The position numbers and the translations under genes are program-made. The notes under the pieces are model-generated. The model was not told the origin of the DNA. It saw only the letters and a list, made by a program, of their open reading frames with translations, and did not search any database. From DASSQJ01 sp963773655 (GTDB lineage: Bacteria; Actinomycetota; Actinomycetes; Actinomycetales; Dermatophilaceae), in contig CAVZBX010000003.1 of assembly GCA_963773655.1 (NCBI GenBank), forward strand, positions 248,001-312,000: a DNA stretch of 64,000 nt. Direction: 5' to 3'. Positions 7,610-15,549 of this stretch are shown in pieces (the first letter of the stretch is position 1; each line of letters opens with the position of its first letter).

Positions 7610-10207
7610 TCAGCGAGCCGACCCGGTGCCGACCGGCTCGGGCTCGGCGGGTCGGGCCGGCGCGTGGCCGAGCTGCCCGGACTCCAGTCGCGCGGTGAGC
7701 TCGAGCCCCTCGACGTCGAGGTCGGGCAGCAGCCGGTCCAGCCAGCGGGGCAGGTACCAGGCGCGGTCCCCGAGGAGGTGCATCAGGGCGGGGGTCAGCG
7801 TCATCCGCACGACGATCGCGTCGACGAGCACGCCGACCGCGAGGCCGAACCCGATGGGTCGGACCATGACCAGGTGGGAGTACGCGAAGCCGAGGAAGAC
7901 CGAGGTCATGATGACCGCGGCGGCGGTGACCACCTTGGCCCCGTGGACGAACCCGGTGCGCACGGCGGTGCGGGAGTCCTGGCCGTGGGCCCGGGCCTCG
8001 TGCATCCCCGAGACGAGGAACATCTGGTAGTCCATGGCGAGGCCGAAGAGCACGCCGATGAGGATGATCGGCATGAACGAGAGCAGCGGGCCGGGCTGGG
8101 TGACACCGAACCAGGAGCCGAGCCAGCCCCACTGGTGGACCGCGGTGGTGGCGCCGAACGCGGCGCCCACGGTGAGGAGGAACCCGCCGGTCGCCACCAG
8201 CGGCACCACGAGCGAGCGGAACACCACCATGAGGATGAGCAGCGAGAGCCCGACGACCACGACGAGGTAGGTCGGGAGGGCGCCCGCGAGCCGGTCGGAG
8301 ATCTCGATGTTCGCCACGGTCTGCCCGGTGAGCCCCACCTCGACCCCGGAGTGGCGCTCCAGCACGCCGGCCGCCGTCTGCAGCCCGGCGACGGTCTCCT
8401 TGGTCTCGGCGTCGGCCGGGCCGGTGGTCGGCACCACCTGGAAGGCGAGGGTGTCGGTGTCGTCGCTGACGCCGAACGGCACGACCGACTCGACGCCGTC
8501 GACCCGCTGCAGCACCCGCACGACCTCGGCCTGCTCGTGCAGCACCTCGGCCTCCGTGCGCGGTGACCCCGCGTCGGGCAGCTCGGCCACGGCGACGACC
8601 GGGCCGTTGATCCCCGGCCCGAACTGCTCGCCGATGGTCGAGTAGGCCGTGTACGCGGAGGACCCGGTCGGCTCGCTGCCGCCGTCGGGAAGGCCCAGGC
8701 GCATCGACGCCGCGGGGAGCGAGACGATGCCGAGGAGGACGACGACACCCACGACGGTGAGCCACGGCCGGCGGGTGACGAGCCGGACGAACCAGCCGCC
8801 GTGCTCCTCGTCGGCGTCCTCGGCGTGGCGGGCCCGGTCGGCGGGGTCGCCGGGGTCGGCGAAGCCGGCGCTGCGCCACGCCCGCCGGCTGATGACGCGG
8901 GTGCCCATGAGCCGCAGCACGGCCGGGCTCACCGTCACCGCGACCAGCACCGTGACCGCCACCGTCGCGGCGGCGACCAGGCCCATCTCGGCGAGGATCG
9001 GGATGCCCGAGAGCACCAGCGCCGCCAGGGCGATGACCACCGTGGTGCCGGCGAACACGACCGCCGACCCGGCGGTGGCCACGGCGCGGGCGATCGACTC
9101 GCGCATCGGCATCCCGTGGAGCAGGTTGGCCCGGTGGCGGTTGACGATGAACAGGGCGTAGTCGATGCCCACCGCCAGCCCGAGCATCAGGGCCAGAGCG
9201 GGGGTGGTGGAGTTCATCTCGACGACTGCGGTGAACGCCATCGCCCCGCCGAGCCCGACACCCACCCCGAGCAGCGCCACGAGGAGCGGCAGCCCGGCGG
9301 CGACGAGGCTGCCGAGCACGAGGACGAGGACGAGCAGGGCCACCGAGAGGCCGATGACCTCGCCGGGGCCGATGAACTCCAGCTGCTGGGTGATCTCGAC
9401 GCTGTAGGAGGGGGTGACGCCGGCCGCCTCGAGGACGGGGTCGCCGCGCTCCGGGATGAGGGCGCGGTCCTCGGTGGGCACCGACTGCGCGTCGTCGTCG
9501 AACTGCACCTGGACGACCGCGACGCTGCCGCCGTCGTCGACGAGGGTGACCCCGGAGGCGGCGTCGGCGACGGTGGCGCCGTCGCGGTACTGCTCCTCTC
9601 CCCGGAGGTACTCCTCCTCGCCGGCGGCGAGCTCGGCCTCGCCCTGCTCGAGCTGCTGGCGGCCCTCGGCGAGCTGCTCCTCGAGGGCCGGGATGGACGG
9701 GTCGTCGGGGTTGCTCTCCCTCAGCTGCTCGAGGAGGGCCTCGCCACCGCTGAGCCGGCCCCTCGCCTCCTCCAGCTGCTCGCGCCCGCTCGTCACCTGC
9801 TCCTGGGCGTCGTCGAGCTGGTCCCGGGCCTCGGCGAGCTGGGCGGCGCCGGCCTCCTGCTGCTGCTGGGCGTCGAACGGGTCGACGACCCGCTCGACGT
9901 GGGGCACGTCCTCCCACGCGGCGAAGGCCTCGCGGGCCGCCGCCTGCTGCTCCTCGGTGAAGGGCTCGCCGTTCTCGGTCGTCAGCACGACCCGCCCGAA
10001 ACCGCCCGCGGCAGCGGGGATCTCCTCTCCCAGCTGGGCGAGGACCTTCTCGAAGCCGGTGCCCGGGATCGACACCTGGCTCGTCAGCGGGCGGCCGACC
10101 GTGGCCGCGAGGGTGCCGACGACGGCGAGGAGGAGCGCCCAGGCGCCCAGGGTGCGCCAGGCGTGGTTCGCGGCCCAGCGGCCGAGGCGGTAGAGGAGGG
10201 TCGACAT
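7610..10207 (-). CDS. MMPL/RND-family membrane transporter
   Basis: 865 residues with the two-repeat RND layout: a first membrane helix near residues 15-37, an extracytoplasmic loop to about 285, a helix bundle, a second loop, and a second bundle. The conserved Asp-Tyr pairs that carry protons in this family are seen in GIDYALFIVNRHR and AMDYQMFLVSGMHE. Loop 1 contains a long Gln/Glu/Ala-rich coiled coil (about 110-210) typical of the YdgH-type actinobacterial MMPL proteins. It lies 21 bp downstream of the TetR gene and is probably repressed by it. Likely a lipid or drug exporter; the substrate cannot be read from sequence. Confidence 0.85.
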   Translation of the reverse strand: MSTLLYRLGRWAANHAWRTLGAWALLLAVVGTLAATVGRPLTSQVSIPGTGFEKVLAQLGEEIPAAAGGFGRVVLTTENGEPFTEEQQAAAREAFAAWEDVPHVERVVDPFDAQQQQEAGAAQLAEARDQLDDAQEQVTSGREQLEEARGRLSGGEALLEQLRESNPDDPSIPALEEQLAEGRQQLEQGEAELAAGEEEYLRGEEQYRDGATVADAASGVTLVDDGGSVAVVQVQFDDDAQSVPTEDRALIPERGDPVLEAAGVTPSYSVEITQQLEFIGPGEVIGLSVALLVLVLVLGSLVAAGLPLLVALLGVGVGLGGAMAFTAVVEMNSTTPALALMLGLAVGIDYALFIVNRHRANLLHGMPMRESIARAVATAGSAVVFAGTTVVIALAALVLSGIPILAEMGLVAAATVAVTVLVAVTVSPAVLRLMGTRVISRRAWRSAGFADPGDPADRARHAEDADEEHGGWFVRLVTRRPWLTVVGVVVLLGIVSLPAASMRLGLPDGGSEPTGSSAYTAYSTIGEQFGPGINGPVVAVAELPDAGSPRTEAEVLHEQAEVVRVLQRVDGVESVVPFGVSDDTDTLAFQVVPTTGPADAETKETVAGLQTAAGVLERHSGVEVGLTGQTVANIEISDRLAGALPTYLVVVVGLSLLILMVVFRSLVVPLVATGGFLLTVGAAFGATTAVHQWGWLGSWFGVTQPGPLLSFMPIILIGVLFGLAMDYQMFLVSGMHEARAHGQDSRTAVRTGFVHGAKVVTAAAVIMTSVFLGFAYSHLVMVRPIGFGLAVGVLVDAIVVRMTLTPALMHLLGDRAWYLPRWLDRLLPDLDVEGLELTARLESGQLGHAPARPAEPEPVGTGSAR

Positions 10208-10228
10208 GGGTGCCTTCCGGGGCGGGGG

Positions 10229-10870
10229 TCAGCGGGACGCGGTGAGCGCGTCGAGGGCAGGACGGAGGTGGCCGAGCGCCTCGGTCAGCACCTCGTGGAA
10301 CGTGGGACCGGCGCCAGTGCCGGTGGCGCCGGTGGTGGCGCCGCGGGCCCAGACCCGCATGGCGGCCTCGGCGGCCGCCAGGGTGGCCGCGGCGAGCGTG
10401 GCCACCTGGAGGTCGGTGGGTCCGGGACCCAGCCGGCCGCGCAGCCAGCCCTCGAACCAGTCCAGCCAGGCGTGCAGCTCGCCGAGCATCAGGGTGTGCG
10501 CGTGCGGGCTGCTCTGCCCGGCCTCGGCGAGCACCCCGAGGCGCTCGACGAGGTCGAGGTCGACCGGGTCGTCGACGACGGCCAGGACCCCGGCGACGAC
10601 GTCCTCATCGTCCGGACGCTGCTCGAGCCGGGAGGCGACGGCCTCCAGCAGCTCGGCGACGCTGGCGGTGAGAACCGACTCGACGGAGGGGAAGTAGTTG
10701 AAGAAGGTGCGCCGCGAGACGCCCGCGCGCTCGGCGACGGCGTCGGCGGTCACGGCGTCGACCCCCTGCTCCCGGACGATCGCGTAGGCCGCGCGGCTCA
10801 GGGCCCGGGAGGTCTCCTCGCGCTTGCGCTCGCGCAGCGTGCTCGGAAGGCAGGCGGGGATGCGGGTCAC
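10229..10870 (-). CDS. TetR-family regulator of the MMPL transporter
   Basis: 213 residues. The N-terminal helix-turn-helix is clear (AVAERAGVSRRTFFNYFPS, residues 46-64) and the C-terminal part is an all-helical ligand-binding domain rich in Ala and Leu. It starts with GTG and is transcribed with the MMPL gene. A perfect palindrome covers its -35 region, so autoregulation and co-regulation of the transporter are likely. The inducer is unknown. Confidence 0.85.
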   Translation of the reverse strand: MTRIPACLPSTLRERKREETSRALSRAAYAIVREQGVDAVTADAVAERAGVSRRTFFNYFPSVESVLTASVAELLEAVASRLEQRPDDEDVVAGVLAVVDDPVDLDLVERLGVLAEAGQSSPHAHTLMLGELHAWLDWFEGWLRGRLGPGPTDLQVATLAAATLAAAEAAMRVWARGATTGATGTGAGPTFHEVLTEALGHLRPALDALTASR

Positions 10871-10906
10871 GGGCCGAGGCTACGGGTCTGTTGCACAGCC
10901 GTGCAA
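10871..10906 (-). promoter_or_regulatory. Promoter of tetR-MMPL, leaderless
   Basis: On the minus strand TTGCAC (10906-10901) and TAGCCT (10882-10877) are 18 bases apart, a reasonable -35/-10 pair. The -10 is followed by six bases and the GTG start at 10870, so the transcript is probably leaderless. Confidence 0.5.
10891..10906. promoter_or_regulatory. TetR operator palindrome
   Basis: TTGCAC-AGCC-GTGCAA, a perfect 6-bp inverted repeat with a 4-bp spacer. It contains the -35 hexamer of the tetR promoter, so bound repressor would block RNA polymerase. Size and position are standard for TetR-type operators. Confidence 0.6.
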
Positions 10907-11018
10907 ATCTGCATCTACGTGCACTGTCGGCGGGCGGGGTCGCGGCTGCCGGCCCTCGTGGTCACACCGTGGACGGGGCTACTCGTCGCCGACGGGGAGA
11001 TTGCACGGTCGTGGGCGG

Positions 11019-11043
11019 ACGACCGCGTCGTCACGGTGATGAC
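11019..11043 (-). repeat. Dispersed 25-bp intergenic repeat, copy 1
   Basis: Identical over 25 bp, in inverted orientation, to 61669-61693. It contains the palindrome core CGTCACGGTGATGACG (CGTCA/TGACG arms). In both places TTGTCCGGCGG occurs nearby. This suggests a REP-like extragenic element family. Confidence 0.6.
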
Positions 11044-11174
11044 GGGGTTGTCCGGCGGCCTCCCGTGGCGGCGCCCGTTGCGCGGAAGGCCGTGGGAGCT
11101 CACGCAGAAGCTCCCCCTGGACCGCGAGGCTCCCGGGAGCCGTGTGAAGACCTGCGTGCTGCACCTCGCGGGCG

Positions 11175-11294
11175 TAGCGTCGGCGCGTGGGCACGGGCGC
11201 GGAAGGCCGTGGGAGCTCACGCAGAAGCTCCCCCTGGACCGCGAGGCTCCCGGGAGCCGTGGGAAGACCTGCGTGCTGCACCACCCGGGCGTAG
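11175..11294 (+). other. Duplicated leaderless promoter with a 35-codon upstream reading frame
   Basis: The first repeat unit carries TAGCGT at 11175-11180 and GTG at 11187, an exact copy of the real promoter and start 117 bp downstream. From that GTG the frame reads the same first seven residues as the hydrolase (MGTGAEG) and then diverges, ending at a TAG (11292-11294) that is also part of the downstream -10. If transcribed, it would be a short leader peptide. No evidence of a functional product. Confidence 0.35.
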
Positions 11295-11303
11295 CGTCGG
11301 CGC
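11292..11303 (+). promoter_or_regulatory. Leaderless -10 element of the serine hydrolase
   Basis: TAGCGT, six bases, then GTG at 11304. There is no ribosome-binding site in front of this GTG. Confidence 0.45.
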
Positions 11304-12800
11304 GTGGGCACGGGCGCGGAAGGCCTCCACGAGCGGCTCGCCGAGGGCCTCTGGCCGCTCGTCGAGGCCCACGTCCGCGAGCACGACGTCGCGGGCCTCG
11401 CCGTCGCGGTGGTGCGCGACGGGGAGGTCGCCGCGCGGGGGTCCGGGGTGCGGGACGTGCGCTCCGGGGCCCCGGTCACCCCCGAGACGATGTTCCACCT
11501 CGCCTCGGTCTCGAAGCCGTTCGTCGCCACCGCCGTGGTCGGGCTGGCTCTGGCCGCGGACGGCGCAGACCCGGTGCTCGACCTCGACGCCCCGGTCACC
11601 GAGAGGGTCCCGGAGCTCACCCTCGCCGACGACCGGCAGGACGAGGTCACCGCCCGGGGCCTGCTCAGCCACACGAGCGGCCTGCCCGACGTCACCGACT
11701 ACGGCTGGCACGACCCCCGGCTCGACGACGACGCGCTCAGCGACCTCGCCCGCAGCCTGTCGGGCTGGCGGCTGCAGTCGGAGCCGGGGACGAGGTACTC
11801 CTACTCGAACACGGGCTACGAGCTGCTCGGCCTGCTGCTCGCCAGGGCCACCGGCTCGACCTTCGAGGAGGCGGTGCGCCAGCGGGTGCTGGCGCCGCTG
11901 GGCATGCGCGACAGCACCTTCCTCCGCGCGCAGGTGCCCGCAGGCCTCGCAGCGTCCCCCCACGTGGGGATGCCGCTCACGGTGCCGGGGCACGCCTACC
12001 CCTACACCCGACGCCACGCTCCCAGCTCGACCCTGCACTCCAACCTCGTCGAGATGTGCCGCTGGGTGGTCGCCACCGTGGGTCCGGCCGGTGTCCGGCT
12101 CGGCCCCGGCGGAGGGGCTCCTCCTCGCCTCGACGCCCGTCTGCTCGACCTGGTGTCGACGCCGGTGGTCGAGGTGGGCGACCCACCGTGGGAGGAGGCG
12201 ATGGCGCTCGGCTGGGCGGTCGGGCGGTACCGGGGGCAGCGCACCCTGGGCCACAGCGGTGCGGACCCGGGGTTCGGGTCGAGGATCGTGCTCGTGCCGG
12301 AGCAGCGGACCGGGGTCGTCGTGCTGGCCAACAGCAACACGGTGCCGGCCTCCGCGATCACCGCCGCCGCGCTCGACGTCGCCCTCGCCGACGTCTCCCT
12401 CGCCGGTGCCGCGGACGGCGTGGTCAGGCTGCGCTCGCTGCGGCGCTCGGTCGCCGGGCCGGTGGCAGAGGCGCTGGCGACCTCCGGCCTGCACGAGGCG
12501 AGTGCGGTGTACCGCCGGCTCGTCGCGCTCGACCCTCCCCGACACGACCTCGACGACGAGGGTTTCGTCGATGTGGTCTGGGGAGCCATCGAGCTGCACC
12601 GCACCGACCTCGCCTGGCCGGTGCTGCGCCTGTGGACTCGGCTCCGGCCGGACTCCTCGGCCGCCTGGCAGATGACCGGCTGGGCCCACCAGGTGGACGG
12701 CCACCTCGGCCGGGCGGCGACGGCGCTGCGGCGCGCCCTCGGCCTCGACCCCGGCAACGACGAGGCCGCGCAGCTGCTCGGCAGCCTGCCTCCGGCCTGA
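11304..12800 (+). CDS. Serine hydrolase of the beta-lactamase / PBP4* family
   Basis: 498 residues. The class C beta-lactamase fold is shown by S-V-S-K near residue 68 (nucleophile Ser and Lys), Y-S-N in YSYSNTGYELLG near 170, and HSGADPGFGS near 315 replacing the KTG motif. A 180-residue C-terminal part looks like TPR-type helices (WQMTGWAHQVDGHLGRAATALRRALGLDPGN). No signal peptide is seen, so it may act in the cytoplasm. Such proteins hydrolyse esters, peptides or D-amino acid bonds; the substrate is unknown. The first codons belong to the tandem-repeat sequence. Confidence 0.8.
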   Translation: MGTGAEGLHERLAEGLWPLVEAHVREHDVAGLAVAVVRDGEVAARGSGVRDVRSGAPVTPETMFHLASVSKPFVATAVVGLALAADGADPVLDLDAPVTERVPELTLADDRQDEVTARGLLSHTSGLPDVTDYGWHDPRLDDDALSDLARSLSGWRLQSEPGTRYSYSNTGYELLGLLLARATGSTFEEAVRQRVLAPLGMRDSTFLRAQVPAGLAASPHVGMPLTVPGHAYPYTRRHAPSSTLHSNLVEMCRWVVATVGPAGVRLGPGGGAPPRLDARLLDLVSTPVVEVGDPPWEEAMALGWAVGRYRGQRTLGHSGADPGFGSRIVLVPEQRTGVVVLANSNTVPASAITAAALDVALADVSLAGAADGVVRLRSLRRSVAGPVAEALATSGLHEASAVYRRLVALDPPRHDLDDEGFVDVVWGAIELHRTDLAWPVLRLWTRLRPDSSAAWQMTGWAHQVDGHLGRAATALRRALGLDPGNDEAAQLLGSLPPA

Positions 12801-12830
12801 CCGGGTCCGGCGCAGCCGGTGGCGACGGGC

Positions 12831-13049
12831 CTACCAGGTCAGCTCGATCTCGATCTCGTTCTCGTCGGACTCGATCTCGACCTCGATCTTCATCGAGACC
12901 TCGTCGGGGACGGCGACGTCGAACCGCATGGAGTCGCGCTCGACGACGATGCCGTTGCCGGAGGCGAGCTCGTCGGCGATCTCGTGCAGTCGGCGGGCGG
13001 CCTCCTCCCGTCGGAGGACCTGGGTGTCGGACAGCTTCACGATGCGCAT
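12831..13049 (-). CDS. amphi-Trp domain protein
   Basis: 72 residues opening MRIVKLSDTQVLRREEAARRL and ending in an acidic beta strand IESDENEIEIELTW. The helix, then two beta strands with a terminal Trp, match the small amphi-Trp domain family. Function unknown; often found as a stand-alone protein in actinobacteria. A GGGAGAGGG ribosome-binding site precedes the ATG. Confidence 0.7.
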   Translation of the reverse strand: MRIVKLSDTQVLRREEAARRLHEIADELASGNGIVVERDSMRFDVAVPDEVSMKIEVEIESDENEIEIELTW

Positions 13050-13085
13050 GCGGGGCCCTCTCCCGGCCGGGTCGCGGACGAGCGG

Positions 13086-13091
13086 ATGCTA
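13086..13091 (-). promoter_or_regulatory. -10 element for the amphi-Trp gene
   Basis: TAGCAT on the minus strand gives a leader of about 30 bases before the ATG at 13049. This would let the gene be transcribed separately from the catabolic operon that ends at 13150. Confidence 0.35.
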
Positions 13092-13149
13092 GCAGTCGGG
13101 CCCGCGCCGCCCCCAGGCCGATCTGCCGGCGTCGGGAGCTCCCGCGCGC

Positions 13150-13923
13150 TCAGTGCGGTGAGCGCAGACCGCCGGCGTCGAGGTGGAGGACGGTGCCGTG
13201 GAGGATGTCGGCCTCCGGCGCCAGCAGCGTGGTCGCCGCCCACACCAGCTCCTCGACGCGGGGCAGCCGGCCGAGCGGCACCCGGGCCTCGTACTCGGCC
13301 CACACCTCGTCGACCGGCCGCCCCCGTTCCTCGGCGATGCGCGCGGCGATCCGCCGCAGCCGCGGGGTGTCCATCGGCCCGGGCACGAGGGTGTGCACGG
13401 TGATGCCGTCGGCGCCGTGGTTGAGGGCGACCTGCTTCATCAGGTTCACCAGGCCGGCGTTGACGCCACCGGGCCCGGCCTCGTCGCGCCCCGGCTCGAG
13501 CCCGAGAGTGCCCGCCACGGCGACGAAGCGGGAGCCCGGCCCCATCGCGTCGCGCACGGCGTGGAGCAGCCGCAGCACGCCCGCCATCTTCACCTGCGCC
13601 CCGGCGGCGAGCAGGTCGGGGTCGACGGTCTCGACCGACCCGGTGACCGGCAGCCCCGCGGCGAGAACCGCCATCCGCACCCGGCCGCGCAGCGTCTCCC
13701 GGATGGCGTCGGTGGCCGCGTTGGTGCCGATGTCGGTGGCGCACGGCACGACCTCGCCGTCGACGTCCGCCACCAGCGCGTCGAGCGCAGCGGCGTGCCG
13801 CGCCACGGCGACCACGCGCATCCCGCGTGCGGCGAGCGCGCGCACCAGCGCGGACCCGACCGTCCCGCTGGCCCCGACGACGACCGCGTCCTCGGTGGCC
13901 GTCCCCCTGCCCGGGCCGCTCAC
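13150..13923 (-). CDS. SDR-fold protein with incomplete catalytic residues
   Basis: 257 residues, GTG start overlapping the MetE-like stop (GTGA). The dinucleotide-binding loop GASGTVGSAL (near 18-27) and the PGPMDTP segment are of the short-chain dehydrogenase type. Where the catalytic Y-x3-K is expected the sequence reads GGVNAGLVNLMKQ, with no Tyr or matching Lys. It may therefore bind the cofactor without normal SDR catalysis, or use other residues. Last gene of the leftward catabolic operon. Confidence 0.7.
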   Translation of the reverse strand: MSGPGRGTATEDAVVVGASGTVGSALVRALAARGMRVVAVARHAAALDALVADVDGEVVPCATDIGTNAATDAIRETLRGRVRMAVLAAGLPVTGSVETVDPDLLAAGAQVKMAGVLRLLHAVRDAMGPGSRFVAVAGTLGLEPGRDEAGPGGVNAGLVNLMKQVALNHGADGITVHTLVPGPMDTPRLRRIAARIAEERGRPVDEVWAEYEARVPLGRLPRVEELVWAATTLLAPEADILHGTVLHLDAGGLRSPH

Positions 13924-15077
13924 CGGGGCACCTGCGCGTCGGCGAGCCGCGCGCCCTCCGCGAGCGAGCGGAACTTCTCCCACACGACCGAGTCCGGGAT
14001 CTCCGGCGCGAACGAGGCCCGGGACGAGAAGCCGCAGTCCGTGCCGGCGATGACCCGGTCGCGGCCGACGACCGAGACGTAGCGGCCGAGCTGGTCGGCG
14101 ACCACCTGCGGGTGCTCGACGTACGGCGAGGCGTGCCCGATCAGGCCCGGGATGATCACCGTGTCGTCGGGGAGGTGGAGGTCCTCCCAGATCCGCCACT
14201 CGTGGGCGTGCCGCGGGTTCGCCGCCTCGAACGAGTAGGCCCCGGCGTCGATGCGGAGCATGTACGGCGCGATCTCGGCGAGGTCGAGGTCGTGCACCCG
14301 GGGGCCGGCGTTCAGGCCGTAGCAGGTGTGCAGCCGGATGCGGTCGACCGGGATGCCCCGGATCGAGTGGTTGACGATCTCGATGTGCTCCTCGGCCTCA
14401 CGTCGCCGGTCCTCCGGGTCGGTGCCCGGCCCCCCGGTGAGGATCTCGACGAGCCACGGGTCGTCGATCTGGAGGAGCAGCCCGCTCCCGACGATGGCGA
14501 GGTACTCCTCGCGCAGCGCCTCGGCCACCGCCTCCAGGTACTCGCGGTCCGAGGCGTAGTAGCGGTTGACCCCGAACCCGCGCGGGCTCGTCGACGGCAG
14601 GAAGGCCTCCGTGACGTCCACGCCGTCGAGGGCTGCCCGCAGGTTCGCGATGTCGGCTGCCACCTGCTCGTGCCCGCGGTAGCGGACCGGTCCGGTGCAC
14701 GCCATCGCCCGCAGCGGCACCACCGTCTCCTCGTACTTGCCGAAGTACCGCTCGTAGAAGTCGGGGAAGGCCTCCGTCTCGCGGGTCCAGGAGGGCGGCA
14801 GTACCGGCTCCCCGTCCTCGGCGGAGTAGCCGTCGAGCCGCTCGACGACGTAGGTGAAGAAGCTGGCCTTGCCCATCTCCCCGTCGGTGACGACGTCGAG
14901 CCCGACCTCGGCCTGGTGCCGCACCGCGCCGGCGACGGCGTCGGTGACCGCCGCGGCGAAGGCGTCGCGGTCGTAGGGCCGGCCGTGCTCCTTCTCGCGC
15001 ATCAGGTCGAGCAGGGGACGGGGACGGGCCAGGCTCCCGCAGTGCGTGGTGAGGATGCGGTCGGTGCTGCGCTGCAC
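13920..15077 (-). CDS. MetE-like (cobalamin-independent methionine synthase II family) zinc enzyme
   Basis: 385 residues from a GTG with GGAGG upstream. Zinc ligands of the MetE C-terminal barrel are visible: H-T-C in RLHTCYGLNAG, a Glu in SFEAANPRH, and Cys in AGTDCGFSSR. GLIGHASPYVEHP and VGRDRVIAGTDCG are family signatures. It lacks the N-terminal half of true MetE, so it is not the methionine synthase itself. Relatives include methyl- and thiol-transfer enzymes such as epoxyalkane:coenzyme M transferase. In this operon it may move a methyl or thiol group in aromatic catabolism; that is inference. Confidence 0.75.
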   Translation of the reverse strand: MQRSTDRILTTHCGSLARPRPLLDLMREKEHGRPYDRDAFAAAVTDAVAGAVRHQAEVGLDVVTDGEMGKASFFTYVVERLDGYSAEDGEPVLPPSWTRETEAFPDFYERYFGKYEETVVPLRAMACTGPVRYRGHEQVAADIANLRAALDGVDVTEAFLPSTSPRGFGVNRYYASDREYLEAVAEALREEYLAIVGSGLLLQIDDPWLVEILTGGPGTDPEDRRREAEEHIEIVNHSIRGIPVDRIRLHTCYGLNAGPRVHDLDLAEIAPYMLRIDAGAYSFEAANPRHAHEWRIWEDLHLPDDTVIIPGLIGHASPYVEHPQVVADQLGRYVSVVGRDRVIAGTDCGFSSRASFAPEIPDSVVWEKFRSLAEGARLADAQVPR

Positions 15078-15120
15078 GAGGACCTCCGGGGGTGGCGGGT
15101 ACGGCGGTGGGACGCGGGGG

Positions 15121-15549
15121 TCAGCCGGTGCCCCCGAGCGCGGCCGCCCCGGTGTCGGCGATGTCGCCGTCCTGCTCGGCCGTCGCGCCCGACACCCCCA
15201 GGCCTCCGACGAGGGCACCACCCACCCGCAGCGGGACACCCCCGGGGACCGGCATCAGCCGGTTGCCGCGGCCGAGGGCGGCGAGGCTCGGGTCGTCGTC
15301 GATGATCGTCGCCCACCACGCCGTCGGCTGGCCGAAGGCCACCGAGCTCCACGCCTTGTCGCGGGCGACCTGCCGGGAGAGGAGCGGCGCGCCGTCCATC
15401 CGGAGCATCGCCACGTCGTGGCCGCCGGGGTCGACGACCCAGACGACGACGGCGACCCCGAGCTCCTCGGCTCGCCGAACCGCGGCCTCGACGACCCGGG
15501 AGGCGCCGGCTGCGGAGACGGTGGGGGCGTCGATGGTCGGGCCGCTCAC
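15121..15549 (-). CDS. GlcG/HbpS-family (DUF336) protein
   Basis: 142 residues, GTG start overlapping the HAD stop (GTGA). The family pattern is clear: A-x-G-VAVVVWVVDPGGHDVAMLRMDGAP, SRQVARDKAWSSVAFG, and the C-terminal GGVPLRVGGALVGGLGVSGATAEQD. Members bind heme or small ligands and are often encoded in catabolic operons without a defined role. The link to the neighbouring meta-cleavage enzymes is by position only. Confidence 0.8.
   Translation of the reverse strand: MSGPTIDAPTVSAAGASRVVEAAVRRAEELGVAVVVWVVDPGGHDVAMLRMDGAPLLSRQVARDKAWSSVAFGQPTAWWATIIDDDPSLAALGRGNRLMPVPGGVPLRVGGALVGGLGVSGATAEQDGDIADTGAAALGGTG

Larger units (their letters stand above)
10907..11303. other. Repeat-rich intergenic region upstream of the serine hydrolase
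   Basis: No protein-coding gene of its own is supported here. From left to right it holds the TetR operator flank, a copy of a 25-bp dispersed motif (11019-11043, inverted relative to its copy at 61669-61693), and two 117-bp tandem units (11081-11314) that end in the promoter and start codon of the serine hydrolase. Long open frames cross the region only because it is so GC-rich. Confidence 0.6.
11081..11314 (+). repeat. Two tandem 117-bp repeats
   Basis: Units start at 11081 and 11198 (CGCGGAAGGC), and a third unit-start sequence at 11315 is the beginning of the hydrolase coding region. The units are nearly identical; small differences include TGTGAAG against TGGGAAG. Each holds a hairpin GGGAGCT-N8-AGCTCCC, a 14-bp palindrome GGCTCCCGGGAGCC, and at its end TAGCGT-N6-GTG, the leaderless promoter and start. 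The 117-bp period is a multiple of three. Confidence 0.85.

Noticed and set aside
11081..11314. Tandem repeats as a CRISPR array
   Set aside because: Only two long units with no short direct repeats and unique spacers, and no cas genes.
10891..12675. Open frames running through the 117-bp repeats into the hydrolase region
   Set aside because: Out of frame with the hydrolase motifs; composition is random. The real gene starts at 11304.
8801..14053. Very long open frame (over 1700 codons) on the plus strand
   Set aside because: It crosses the MMPL, TetR and other genes on both strands. It is a shadow of high GC content, rich in Arg/Gly/Pro and without any domain.
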